Assembly: GCA_025351615.1 (NCBI GenBank)
Contig: JANXVP010000274.1
Location: 1-10,011, forward strand
Length of the DNA stretch: 10,011 nucleotides
Direction: 5' to 3'
Source of the DNA: Ramlibacter sp.
GTDB taxonomy: Bacteria > Pseudomonadota > Gammaproteobacteria > Burkholderiales > Burkholderiaceae_C
The notes under the pieces are model-generated. The model saw nothing but the letters and a program-made list of their open reading frames with translations. It ran no database searches and was not told where the DNA came from. The translations under genes were made by a program, and so were the position numbers. Position 1 is the first letter of the stretch. Each line of letters opens with the position of its first letter. This document shows, piece by piece, positions 1 through 6,150 of this stretch.

Positions 1-561
1 CCGGTGAAGGACCTGAAGGACCTGATGGCCTATGTGAAGCAGCATGCCGGCAAAGTGACGGCCGGTTACGGGTCGTCCAGCTCGCAGGTCAGCATCGCGA
101 TGCTCAACAAGCTGGGCGGCCTCGACACCCTGGCGGTCCCGTACAAGGGCATCCCGCTCGCCGTCAACGATGTGCTGGGCGGCACGCTGGACTACACCTT
201 TGCCGACGTCGGCAACGCGCTGGCCCAGGTCAAGGGCGGCACGATGCGCGCGCTCGGCGTCACGTCGCCACAACGGTCGCCGCTGGCGCCGGATGTCCCC
301 GCGATCGCCGAGATTCTGCCGGGCTTCGACATCACCGCGTGGTTCGCCATCGTCGGCCCGGCCGGAATGCCCAAAGACGTCGTGGACAAATTGAACGGGG
401 CCACCACGCAAGCCCTGAAGACCTCAGAGATGAAGGACAAGCTGGCGCACATCGGCCTGTCGCCGATGCCGATGCCGCCGGCGCAGCTCAAGACCTTCAT
501 CGGCACGGAGGTCGTCAAGTGGACCCGGCTGGTGAAGGACGCCGGCGTCCAGCCGGAGTGA
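1..561 (+). CDS. Bug-family (tripartite tricarboxylate) periplasmic solute receptor, C-terminal part
   Basis: The reading frame is open to the first base of the window, so the gene is cut at its 5' side. About 186 residues remain of a family usually near 320, so the signal peptide and the first part of lobe 1 are missing. Family hallmarks visible are VPYKG (about residues 46-50 of the fragment) followed by a DVLGG segment, LGVTSPQRSPLAPDVPAIAE, and WFAIVGPAGMPKDVVDKLN near the C-terminus. Bug proteins bind small carboxylates or related molecules in the periplasm and normally hand them to TctA/TctB-type permeases; no permease is in this window. The next gene, an SDR, starts 4 nt after this stop, so they are co-transcribed and the ligand is probably the substrate or precursor of the SDR/BKACE pair. 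Family assignment is secure; the ligand is unknown. The gtg at position 4 is an internal codon, not a credible start. Confidence 0.93.
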   Translation, partial: PVKDLKDLMAYVKQHAGKVTAGYGSSSSQVSIAMLNKLGGLDTLAVPYKGIPLAVNDVLGGTLDYTFADVGNALAQVKGGTMRALGVTSPQRSPLAPDVPAIAEILPGFDITAWFAIVGPAGMPKDVVDKLNGATTQALKTSEMKDKLAHIGLSPMPMPPAQLKTFIGTEVVKWTRLVKDAGVQPE

Positions 562-565
562 CGCG

Positions 566-1312
566 ATGAACAAAGTGATGTTGGTGACCGGGGCCAGCCG
601 TGGAATCGGCGCGGAGATCGCCCTGCTGGCCGGCCGCAGCGGCTACAAGGTCGGCGTCAACTACCTGCGCAGGGAAGACGCGGCACTGGCGGTGGTGGCG
701 CAGATCCGCGCTGCCGGCGGCGAGGCAGTGGCATTGCAGGCGGACGTCGGCCAGCAGGCCGAGGTCGCGGCCATGTTCAAGCGGCTCGACGACACCCTGG
801 GCACGGTCGACGTGCTGGTGAACAACGCCGGCGTGCTGGCGATGTTCCGCGTCGACGCGGCTGACGAAACCAATGTGCTGGACGTGTTCCGCGCGAACGT
901 GTTCAGTGCCTTCTTCTGTTCGCGCGAGGCGATCCGCCGGATGTCGACCGTGCACGGCGGCAAAGGCGGAGTCATCGTCAATATGTCGTCGGTGGCGGCG
1001 CGGCTGGGCGGCCTTGGCGGCGGCAGCGCATACGCCGCATCCAAGGCCGCGATCGACACGTTCAACCTGGCGCTGGCCAAGGAAGTCGGCAGCGAAGGAA
1101 TTCGCGTCAACGCCATCCGGCCCGGCCTCATCAGCACCGAGATCCATGCCGTCCAGGGCGGCATCGCCAAGATGGAGCAGATGGCAAAAATCGCTGTGCC
1201 ATTGGGGCGCGCCGGCTCGCCCGCCGAAGTCGCGGAGGTGGCCCTGTGGCTCGCTTCCGACGCCGCCTCGTATGTCCATGGCAGCATCGTCGACGTGGCC
1301 GGCGGCCGCTGA
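566..1312 (+). CDS. SDR-family oxidoreductase, YgfF/FabG-like
   Basis: A 248-residue classical short-chain dehydrogenase, expected to oxidise or reduce a hydroxyl/keto group with NAD(P) in the cytoplasm. The cofactor motif TGASRGIG lies at residues 8-15 and NNAG at 86-89. The catalytic set is N111, S142, Y156 and K160 (YAASK), with RPG at 185-187. The C-terminal SYVHGSIVDVAGGR is also typical. The REDAALAVV region, the RPGLISTEIHA segment and the overall length resemble Escherichia coli YgfF more than FabG. The ATG is preceded by GGAG at 555-558 with a 7-nt spacer, placed across the stop codon of the Bug gene, which suggests translational coupling. In this operon it is well placed to make a beta-keto acid from a hydroxy acid for the BKACE encoded 25 nt downstream. 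That role is inferred; SDR substrate cannot be read from sequence. Confidence 0.93.
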   Translation: MNKVMLVTGASRGIGAEIALLAGRSGYKVGVNYLRREDAALAVVAQIRAAGGEAVALQADVGQQAEVAAMFKRLDDTLGTVDVLVNNAGVLAMFRVDAADETNVLDVFRANVFSAFFCSREAIRRMSTVHGGKGGVIVNMSSVAARLGGLGGGSAYAASKAAIDTFNLALAKEVGSEGIRVNAIRPGLISTEIHAVQGGIAKMEQMAKIAVPLGRAGSPAEVAEVALWLASDAASYVHGSIVDVAGGR

Positions 1313-1337
1313 TCAAAAGATTCGAAGGAAATTCACC

Positions 1338-2270
1338 ATGGCCCAGGTCCGCAAAGTCATCATCAGCTGCGCCGTCACCGGCTCGATCCACACGCCGTCG
1401 ATGTCGCCCTTCCTGCCGGTCACGGCAAAAGAGATCGCCGACGCCGCCGTCGGTGCGGCCGAAGCCGGCGCCGCCATCGTGCACCTGCATGCGCGCAACC
1501 CGCAGGACGGCCGCCCGGACCAGACGCCGGCGGCCTTCCGCGCGTTCGTCGGCGACATCAGGGCGCGCTGCGACGCCGTGATCAACATCACCACCGGCGG
1601 CGCGCCGACCATGACCGTGGAAGAGCGCATGCAGCCGGCGCTGCAGCTCAAGCCCGAAGTTGCCTCGCTGAACATGGGTTCGATGAACTTCGGCCTGTTC
1701 CCGATGTTGCAGCGCTTCAAGGAGTTCAAGCATCCGTGGGAGCGCAGCTACCTGGAGGGCACCAAGGACCTGGTGTTCAAGAACACCTTTGCCGACATCG
1801 AGTTCGTGCTGAAGGAAGGAACTTCCAACGGCACGCGGTTCGAGTTCGAGTGCTACGACACCGCCCACCTGTACAACCTGGCGCACTTCCTTGACCGCAA
1901 GCTGGCGACGCCGCCCCTGTTCGTGCAGACCGTGTTCGGCATCCTGGGCGGCATCGGCACCCATCCGGACGACATCGGCCACCTCAAGCGCACGGCCGAC
2001 CGGCTGTTCGGCAAGGACTACCTGTGGTCGGTGCTCGGCGCCGGCAGCGCGCAGATGAAGGTGGCCAGCATCGCGGCCTCACAAGGCGGCAATGTGCGCG
2101 TCGGCCTGGAGGATTCGTTGTGGGACGGCCCGGGCGCCCTAGCGAAGAGCAACGCCGACCAGGTTCGCCGCGTCCGCACCATCCTCGAAAACCTGGGCCT
2201 CTCGGTGGCGACACCGGCCGAGGCGCGGGCAATGTTGCAGCTCAAGGGGCGCAACGAAGTCGGCTTCTGA
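1338..2270 (+). CDS. BKACE-family (DUF849) beta-keto acid cleavage enzyme
   Basis: A 310-residue TIM-barrel enzyme of the family founded by Kce (3-keto-5-aminohexanoate cleavage enzyme). Known members condense a beta-keto acid with acetyl-CoA to give acetoacetate and a new CoA ester, using a zinc ion. Visible hallmarks are the N-terminal ISCAVTGSIHTPSMSP (residues 9-24), the HLHAR metal motif with H49 and H51, NITTGG (83-88), ASLNMGSMNFG (109-119), FGILGGIG (200-207) and VGLEDSLW (255-262), where E258 should be the third metal ligand. All expected metal-site residues are present, so it is probably active. The ATG is chosen because AAGGA at 1325-1329 sits 8 nt upstream and the N-terminus matches the family; the frame is open further upstream, but only as a shadow of the SDR gene. 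BKACE subfamilies differ in substrate (3-oxoadipate, 3-oxobutanoate-like, dehydrocarnitine and others), so the exact reaction is open. Confidence 0.93.
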   Translation: MAQVRKVIISCAVTGSIHTPSMSPFLPVTAKEIADAAVGAAEAGAAIVHLHARNPQDGRPDQTPAAFRAFVGDIRARCDAVINITTGGAPTMTVEERMQPALQLKPEVASLNMGSMNFGLFPMLQRFKEFKHPWERSYLEGTKDLVFKNTFADIEFVLKEGTSNGTRFEFECYDTAHLYNLAHFLDRKLATPPLFVQTVFGILGGIGTHPDDIGHLKRTADRLFGKDYLWSVLGAGSAQMKVASIAASQGGNVRVGLEDSLWDGPGALAKSNADQVRRVRTILENLGLSVATPAEARAMLQLKGRNEVGF

Positions 2271-2286
2271 CGGCGTTGTGGGCCGG

Positions 2287-3222
2287 TCAGGCTGACCGCC
2301 GCGCGCGCTTTTTTGCGGCCGTGGACTTGCGCGGAGCAATCCCCGCCATGGCGGACAGCACCTCGCTGACCGACGCCGTGTCCTGCAGCGCCAGGCCCTG
2401 GGCCATGGCGGCGCTGTAGATCGGGGCGCAGGCACTGAACAGCGGCGTCGGGCAGTGCACCGACTTCGCCATGTCGCCGATGGCCTGCATGTCTTTTTGC
2501 CAGACCTCGACTTTCATGGTGGCGGGGAGGTACTGCCGGTCGATCATGAAGGGCATGCGCAGCCGCATCACCCCCGTGCCGATCACCGGACTGGGGCCGA
2601 ACAAGGCCAGCATGTCCCTGGGGTCCAGCCCCATCTTGCGCGCCAGGGCGACGCTCTCGGCGCAGGCGACGTTGTAGATGGCGACCAGGTGGTTGGCCGC
2701 GAATTTCATCTTGGTCCCGTTGCCGAAAATACCGACGTACGGGACGCTGTCCGTGAACACTGCCAGCAGCGGCGCCACCTGCTTGTACGCTGCCCTGCTG
2801 CCGCTGCAATAGATGGTCCAGGCGCGTTGCTCGAGGCGTTGCGCCGTGCCGCTGATCGGGCAATCGAGGACCGGCATGCCAACCCTGCGCAGGGCTGAAA
2901 GTGCGTTGGTCTTGTCCGCCAGCGGCAAGGTGCTGGTTTCGATCAGCACCGGAAGCCTGCGGCCAGCCGGACGTCCAGCCGCGGCAATGCTGGCCACCGT
3001 CGCCGCGAGGGCGCCGCTGGTGGCGAGCGACGAGATGACGGTGTCGGCGCGGGCCGCGACTTCGGCGGCGGACGCCACGGCCCGGCCACTCATCTTCCTG
3101 AGTCGCTGCATGCAGCCGCGGTCGGTGTCGTAGCCCACGACCGGGTGTCCTTGCCTGATCAACTCCTGCGCAATGGCGCTTCCCATGATGCCCAGACCGA
3201 TCACGCCAACAGTCGATTTCAT
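2287..3222 (-). CDS. NAD(P)-dependent beta-hydroxyacid dehydrogenase (3-hydroxyisobutyrate dehydrogenase family)
   Basis: A 311-residue soluble oxidoreductase of the 6-phosphogluconate/3-hydroxyisobutyrate dehydrogenase superfamily. The Rossmann motif GLGIMG is at residues 9-14, and D32 at the end of the second strand (VVGYDTD) favours NAD. The substrate loop DCPISGT (120-126) corresponds to the family's DAPVSGG. The catalytic lysine is most likely K173 in GNGTKMKFAANH, with N177. Members reversibly oxidise a beta-hydroxy acid to its semialdehyde or keto form. The last 14 residues form a basic tail (RKSTAAKKRARRSA) beyond the usual family end. It lies 26 nt after the Bug gene in the same transcript. 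No good ribosome site is seen ahead of the ATG, so it may depend on coupling. Its stop is 16 nt from the BKACE stop on the opposite strand. Family is secure; substrate is not determined. Confidence 0.92.
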   Translation of the reverse strand: MKSTVGVIGLGIMGSAIAQELIRQGHPVVGYDTDRGCMQRLRKMSGRAVASAAEVAARADTVISSLATSGALAATVASIAAAGRPAGRRLPVLIETSTLPLADKTNALSALRRVGMPVLDCPISGTAQRLEQRAWTIYCSGSRAAYKQVAPLLAVFTDSVPYVGIFGNGTKMKFAANHLVAIYNVACAESVALARKMGLDPRDMLALFGPSPVIGTGVMRLRMPFMIDRQYLPATMKVEVWQKDMQAIGDMAKSVHCPTPLFSACAPIYSAAMAQGLALQDTASVSEVLSAMAGIAPRKSTAAKKRARRSA

Positions 3223-3248
3223 CAGGTGTTCTTTAAAGCGGCGCGGCT

Positions 3249-4256
3249 TCAGTCAGCCTTGATGTTGGCCGACTTGACGATCGCGCCCCACTTCCTGATC
3301 TCCGCCGAAATGTAGCTACCGAACTGCTCGGGGCTGTCGCCGACCGGGATCGCGCCCTGCTGGGTGAGCTTGTCCTCGACGTCCTTCTGTTTGAGGATCT
3401 CGACAATCTCCCGATTCAGGCGCACGACGATGTCCCGGGGCGTGTGAGCGGGCGCGATCATTCCGACCCAGGAATACGCCTCATAGCCGGCCACGCCGCT
3501 CTCCGCGATCGTCGGCACGTTGGGCAGGCTCGCGACCCGTGTCGAACTGCCGACCGCGATCGCGTTCAGCCTGCCCTGCTGCACGTAGCCGATGACGGAC
3601 GGGATGCTGCTGAAAAGCACCTGCACCTGGCCGGCCAGCAGGTCGCTCACCGCGGGCCCCTGGCCGCGGTAGGGAACGTGCGTGATCTGGACCTTCGCCA
3701 TCGCATTGAACAATTCACCCGCCAGGTGGCCCGAATTTCCGCTGCCTGGTGACGCGTAGAAAATCCTGCCGGGCTGCGCCCTGGCCAGCGCGATCAGCTC
3801 GGGGATGGTCCTGGCCTTCAGGCTGGGATGGGTCACCAGCAGCAGCGGGAACATCACCATGTTGGTGATCGGCGCGAAGTCGCGGACCGGGTCGTACGAC
3901 AGGTTGTCGTACAGGCTGGGGTTCACCGCCATCGGACCGGCGGCCCCGACCCCGATGGTGTACCCATCGGGCGCGGCCTGCGCCAGCGCGTTCAAGCCGA
4001 TGACGCCGTTGCCACCGCCCTTGTTGTCGATGATGACCGGCTGCCCGAGCCGCTCCGTCAGCTTCTGGCCGACGATCCGGGCGATGACGTCGTTGCCGCC
4101 GCCGGGCGGAAAGGGAACGATCAGGCGGATCGGCTTGCTGGGGTAGACCAGGGCTGCGGCGGTCGAAGCGGCCTGGGCGAGCGCATTGCCGGCGGCGAAC
4201 AGCGCGACGATGAGCGCCAAACGCAGCGACCCTGCGGCGCGGCGGCGGATCGACAT
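3249..4256 (-). CDS. Bug-family (tripartite tricarboxylate) periplasmic solute receptor
   Basis: A complete 335-residue Bug protein. The N-terminus has three arginines, a hydrophobic core (LRLALIVALFAAG) and an ALAQA signal-peptidase-I type site near residues 25-29. Mature-protein hallmarks are YPSKPIRLIVPFPPGGGNDV (38-57), GQPVIIDNKGGGNGVIG (71-87), PDGYT (96-100), HVPYRGQGPAVSDLLAGQV (193-211), LPNVPTIAE (244-252) and PAHTPRDIVVRLN near the end. The start is fixed by AAGGGGG 7 nt upstream of the ATG; the frame is open for 53 more codons, but that lies inside the upstream gene. Only 2 nt separate the stop of the carboxymuconolactone-decarboxylase-family gene from this ATG, so the two are coupled. 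No TctA/TctB permease genes are adjacent, as is usual for the many orphan Bug receptors of Burkholderiales. Ligand unknown. Confidence 0.95.
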   Translation of the reverse strand: MSIRRRAAGSLRLALIVALFAAGNALAQAASTAAALVYPSKPIRLIVPFPPGGGNDVIARIVGQKLTERLGQPVIIDNKGGGNGVIGLNALAQAAPDGYTIGVGAAGPMAVNPSLYDNLSYDPVRDFAPITNMVMFPLLLVTHPSLKARTIPELIALARAQPGRIFYASPGSGNSGHLAGELFNAMAKVQITHVPYRGQGPAVSDLLAGQVQVLFSSIPSVIGYVQQGRLNAIAVGSSTRVASLPNVPTIAESGVAGYEAYSWVGMIAPAHTPRDIVVRLNREIVEILKQKDVEDKLTQQGAIPVGDSPEQFGSYISAEIRKWGAIVKSANIKAD

Positions 4257-4258
4257 GG

Positions 4259-4726
4259 TCAGGCCCCCTTCTTCCGGGCTTTGGCCAATGCTGCATCGGC
4301 TCGCGCCCGGGCTGTTTTTTTCACTGCCTTGCGCGCCTGTTTTTCGGCCGCTTCGATCTCCGGCATCGCGGTGCGCATCACGTTGAAGGCATCGACGGCG
4401 GCCGGTCCGCCGCAATAGATGAAGGAATGCAGCAGCAGCTCGCGCAGCTCCACGGCAGTGCAGCCGTTGCGGACCGCGCCGCGCAGGTGCAGCCTGATTT
4501 CATGGGGCCGGTTCAGGGCGATGCACATCGCCAGCGTGAGCATGCTGCGGGTTTTCAGGGCCAGGCCCGGCCGGGTCCACACGCTACCCCAGGCGAACTC
4601 GGTCAACAGGTCCTGGAACGGCATCAGCAAGGGATCGGCGTTCTTCAGCGTCTGCTCGACGTAATCCGGACCCAGCACCTGCTTGCGCATGGCCAGGCCG
4701 GCTTCGTATGCTGCATTCTTCTTCAT
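4259..4726 (-). CDS. Carboxymuconolactone decarboxylase family protein (PcaC-like)
   Basis: A 155-residue all-helical protein of the CMD/AhpD superfamily. The stretch TRPGLALKTRSMLTLAMCIA (51-70), the segment HEIRLHLRGAVRNGC (75-89, with H80) and LRELLLHSFIYCGGPAAVDAF (94-114) match PcaC, which decarboxylates 4-carboxymuconolactone in the protocatechuate branch of the beta-ketoadipate pathway. The CXXC redox motif of AhpD-type peroxidases is absent, so a decarboxylase-like role is favoured. True pca genes are not present around it, so it more likely acts on a related lactone or keto acid in this cassette. The last ~30 residues (from about 124) form an Ala/Lys/Arg-rich tail not needed for the fold. 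AGGAG lies 5 nt upstream of the ATG, which makes this start firm. It is the first gene of a three-gene transcript with the Bug receptor and the beta-hydroxyacid dehydrogenase. Confidence 0.9.
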   Translation of the reverse strand: MKKNAAYEAGLAMRKQVLGPDYVEQTLKNADPLLMPFQDLLTEFAWGSVWTRPGLALKTRSMLTLAMCIALNRPHEIRLHLRGAVRNGCTAVELRELLLHSFIYCGGPAAVDAFNVMRTAMPEIEAAEKQARKAVKKTARARADAALAKARKKGA

Positions 4727-4758
4727 GGGGACTCCTGGATGGGGTGGGTTCGGCTTCG

Positions 4759-4792
4759 GCTCGCAACCAATCCAGCATAAGCGCTGGCGAGC
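4759..4792. repeat. Nested inverted repeat in the leader of the CMD-Bug-dehydrogenase operon
   Basis: GCTCGC at 4759-4764 is complementary to GCGAGC at 4787-4792, and inside it CAGC (4773-4776) pairs with GCTG (4783-4786). It lies between the end of the small hypothetical gene and the start of the CMD gene, about 33 nt upstream of that ATG. It has no T-run, so it is not a classic terminator. It could be a leader hairpin, a weak termination element for the upstream gene, or chance in GC-rich DNA. Confidence 0.3.
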
Positions 4793-4860
4793 GGGCCCAG
4801 CCAGGCTCCCGACCCGGGTTTTCCCCTGCGTGTGTTTGTCCAGATTGACGCGGCGAGCGG

Positions 4861-5118
4861 CTACTTCTTTTTCGCGGCCAATTCGCGCATGCGCTGGGCG
4901 ATGAAGTCCCTGGGATTGGCTGCTGCGCCGCCGGGAAGCGCCGGCGACGGTGGCGCTTTCGTCGATTTCGTCGAGTTCGCGGTAGCGGCCGGAGGTTCCG
5001 GCGCCTGGCCTTCGGTCGCAGTGTCGCCCCCACTCGATGCCTGCGCCAGCCGAGCGATGGTCGCCCTCAGTGCGGCAGCCTTCGCCCGCCTCGCGGCTTT
5101 GTCGCTGTCGGTGGTCAT
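4861..5118 (-). CDS. Small basic hypothetical protein
   Basis: An 85-residue protein that I do not recognise as a named family. It has three parts: a charged, alanine-rich predicted helix (residues 1-27, with KAARRAKAAALRATIARLAQ), a disordered Ser/Thr/Pro/Ala-rich linker (28-65), and a compact C-terminal segment (NPRDFIAQRMRELAAKKK, about 68-85) that looks like an amphipathic helix and is the likeliest conserved part. No signal peptide, membrane segment or cysteine is present. Normal codon use for this genome and an ordered charge pattern argue for a real gene rather than a chance frame. No Shine-Dalgarno sequence is seen before the ATG, but a TAAAAT hexamer lies 6 nt upstream of it. It sits 38 nt downstream of the 278-residue gene on the same strand. 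Function unknown. Confidence 0.65.
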   Translation of the reverse strand: MTTDSDKAARRAKAAALRATIARLAQASSGGDTATEGQAPEPPAATANSTKSTKAPPSPALPGGAAANPRDFIAQRMRELAAKKK

Positions 5119-5124
5119 GCGTGC

Positions 5125-5130
5125 ATTTTA
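5125..5130 (-). promoter_or_regulatory. Possible -10 element for the small hypothetical gene
   Basis: On the minus strand TAAAAT (5 of 6 matches to TATAAT) ends 6 nt before the ATG at 5118. That spacing would put the transcription start at or next to the start codon, giving a leaderless mRNA, which fits the lack of a Shine-Dalgarno site. No convincing -35 hexamer is seen at 16-18 bp, so support is weak. Confidence 0.3.
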
Positions 5131-5156
5131 GACAGCATAGCTTGCTGCCGGGTCCG

Positions 5157-5993
5157 CTACCGGCCCTTCACGATCTGCGCGATCTGCAAGCGCCAGGCCT
5201 GTGCCTTGGCGTTGGTCGACTGCTCGGACGTTGCGGCGAGCGCGCTCTGCGTGCGCTGCTGTGCCGGGTCTGGCCGGCGCGCCTCGAAAGCCATCTGGGT
5301 CACGTCGTAGACCTGCCGGCGCAAGCTCTTGCCGGCCTTCACGGTGAACTTTCCGAGATCGCGGAATTTGGACTTGCTGCCGTCGAAAAACGTTTCCTGG
5401 AACCAGTGATCGGTCACCGGGTCGTGCCAGCTCAGGTAGCCGCCACGCAGCACCTGGCGCGGCGCCTTGATGGCGCCAGTGTGGCTGTACTGGTCCGCGG
5501 GATTGGCGACGGTGGAAAAATACTTGGGCGTGTAGAAGTCCGAGACGCTCACACCGTTGATCGAATAGGCGAACTGCGTCGCTTCGCTCGGATCGCAGGG
5601 TTCCACCAGGAATTCCACCCGCCCCTGGCCGGGCTTGGGCGACTGGCCAGCCGTGAGCCGGTTGCCGAACGGATCGACCAGCATTTCGATCAGCTCATGG
5701 CTGGCCGTCAGCGACCACCCGTCGGCGGCGTGCACGAGCGCGAACGGCTGCCCGGAATTGTCTTCATGGACGCCGGCAGCCCCCGGGGTGTTGATGTCGT
5801 CCCGGATGATGATGGGCCAGTAGCCCACGGGCACATCTTCCAGCGTCGCGAACGCGTCCACCGTGCTGTTGATGTCCCAGACCGGCCCGAGGTCGCGGAT
5901 GGCCTGCTTCTGCAGCGCGGCGCTGACCCGGCCCAATTTCGAAAGAGGTGTCTGCTTGCTCTCCGACACCATCGCGACCTGGCGCAGCAACAT
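5157..5993 (-). CDS. Uncharacterised protein with a SHELIEMLVDP (metallopeptidase-like) motif
   Basis: A 278-residue soluble protein without a clear signal peptide or membrane span. It belongs to a set of uncharacterised bacterial proteins that I recall only by their shared segments: ALQKQAIRDLGPVWDINSTV (26-45), VPVGYWPIIIRDD (54-66), GVHEDNSGQPFALV (74-87), TASHELIEMLVDPFGN (96-111), VEFLVEPCDP (126-135) and INGVSVSDFYTPKYF (145-159). H99, E100, E103 and D107 form an HExxE...D arrangement like the HExxH helix of zinc peptidases but with Glu in place of the second His. H76 and E131/C133/D134 are further candidate ligands. Metal binding or proteolysis is inference only. An in-frame ATG exists 57 nt upstream (6050), but GGAGGG at 6001-6006, 7 nt before the ATG at 5993, decides for the shorter form. 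The last ~45 residues are Gln/Ala-rich and probably not conserved. Confidence 0.85.
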   Translation of the reverse strand: MLLRQVAMVSESKQTPLSKLGRVSAALQKQAIRDLGPVWDINSTVDAFATLEDVPVGYWPIIIRDDINTPGAAGVHEDNSGQPFALVHAADGWSLTASHELIEMLVDPFGNRLTAGQSPKPGQGRVEFLVEPCDPSEATQFAYSINGVSVSDFYTPKYFSTVANPADQYSHTGAIKAPRQVLRGGYLSWHDPVTDHWFQETFFDGSKSKFRDLGKFTVKAGKSLRRQVYDVTQMAFEARRPDPAQQRTQSALAATSEQSTNAKAQAWRLQIAQIVKGR

Positions 5994-6000
5994 ATTGAGG

Positions 6001-6006
6001 CCCTCC
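6001..6006 (-). promoter_or_regulatory. Strong ribosome binding site that decides the start of the HELIE-motif gene
   Basis: On the minus strand GGAGGG is followed by 7 nt and then ATG (5993-5991). No comparable site with good spacing is found ahead of the alternative ATG at 6050, so the longer reading is unlikely. Confidence 0.7.
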
Positions 6007-6100
6007 GTTGTGCAGGAGCCTACTGTGCCGCGAAGACTCCCCCTCGCCATCCCCCATTCGGCTTAGCTGCTTTCCTTAGCGTCCAGACACCAGGAATCGC

Positions 6101-6114
6101 GGCGGCGTGCCGCC
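6101..6114. terminator. Weak GC-rich hairpin downstream of the GST gene
   Basis: GGCGG-CGTG-CCGCC forms a short perfect stem with a 4-nt loop, 37 nt beyond the GST stop codon and upstream of the 278-residue gene. There is no following T-run on either strand, so it is at best a weak or Rho-assisted terminator and may be chance in GC-rich DNA. Confidence 0.25.
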
Positions 6115-6150
6115 TGAAGCGGCGTGGCCTCTGGGCTTTGCCACCCGCTG

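Noticed and set aside
515-1279. 254-codon open frame on the - strand
   Set aside because: Antisense shadow of the SDR gene, with repeated His/Asp/Gly-rich composition and no family features.
873-1337. Upstream extension of the BKACE reading frame
   Set aside because: The extension overlaps the SDR gene and is Arg/Ser/Ala-rich; the family N-terminus and an AAGGA site both point to the ATG at 1338.
1131-1982. 283-codon open frame on the - strand
   Set aside because: Antisense shadow of the end of the SDR gene and most of the BKACE gene; no motif and low-complexity composition.
2018-2863. 281-codon open frame on the - strand
   Set aside because: Overlaps the BKACE gene antisense and the beta-hydroxyacid dehydrogenase gene in another frame; Gln/Arg/Gly-rich with no domain.
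5994-6050. Longer N-terminus of the HELIE-motif protein from the ATG at 6050
   Set aside because: It lacks a well-spaced ribosome site, whereas GGAGGG sits 7 nt before the ATG at 5993; the added 19 residues show no signal peptide.
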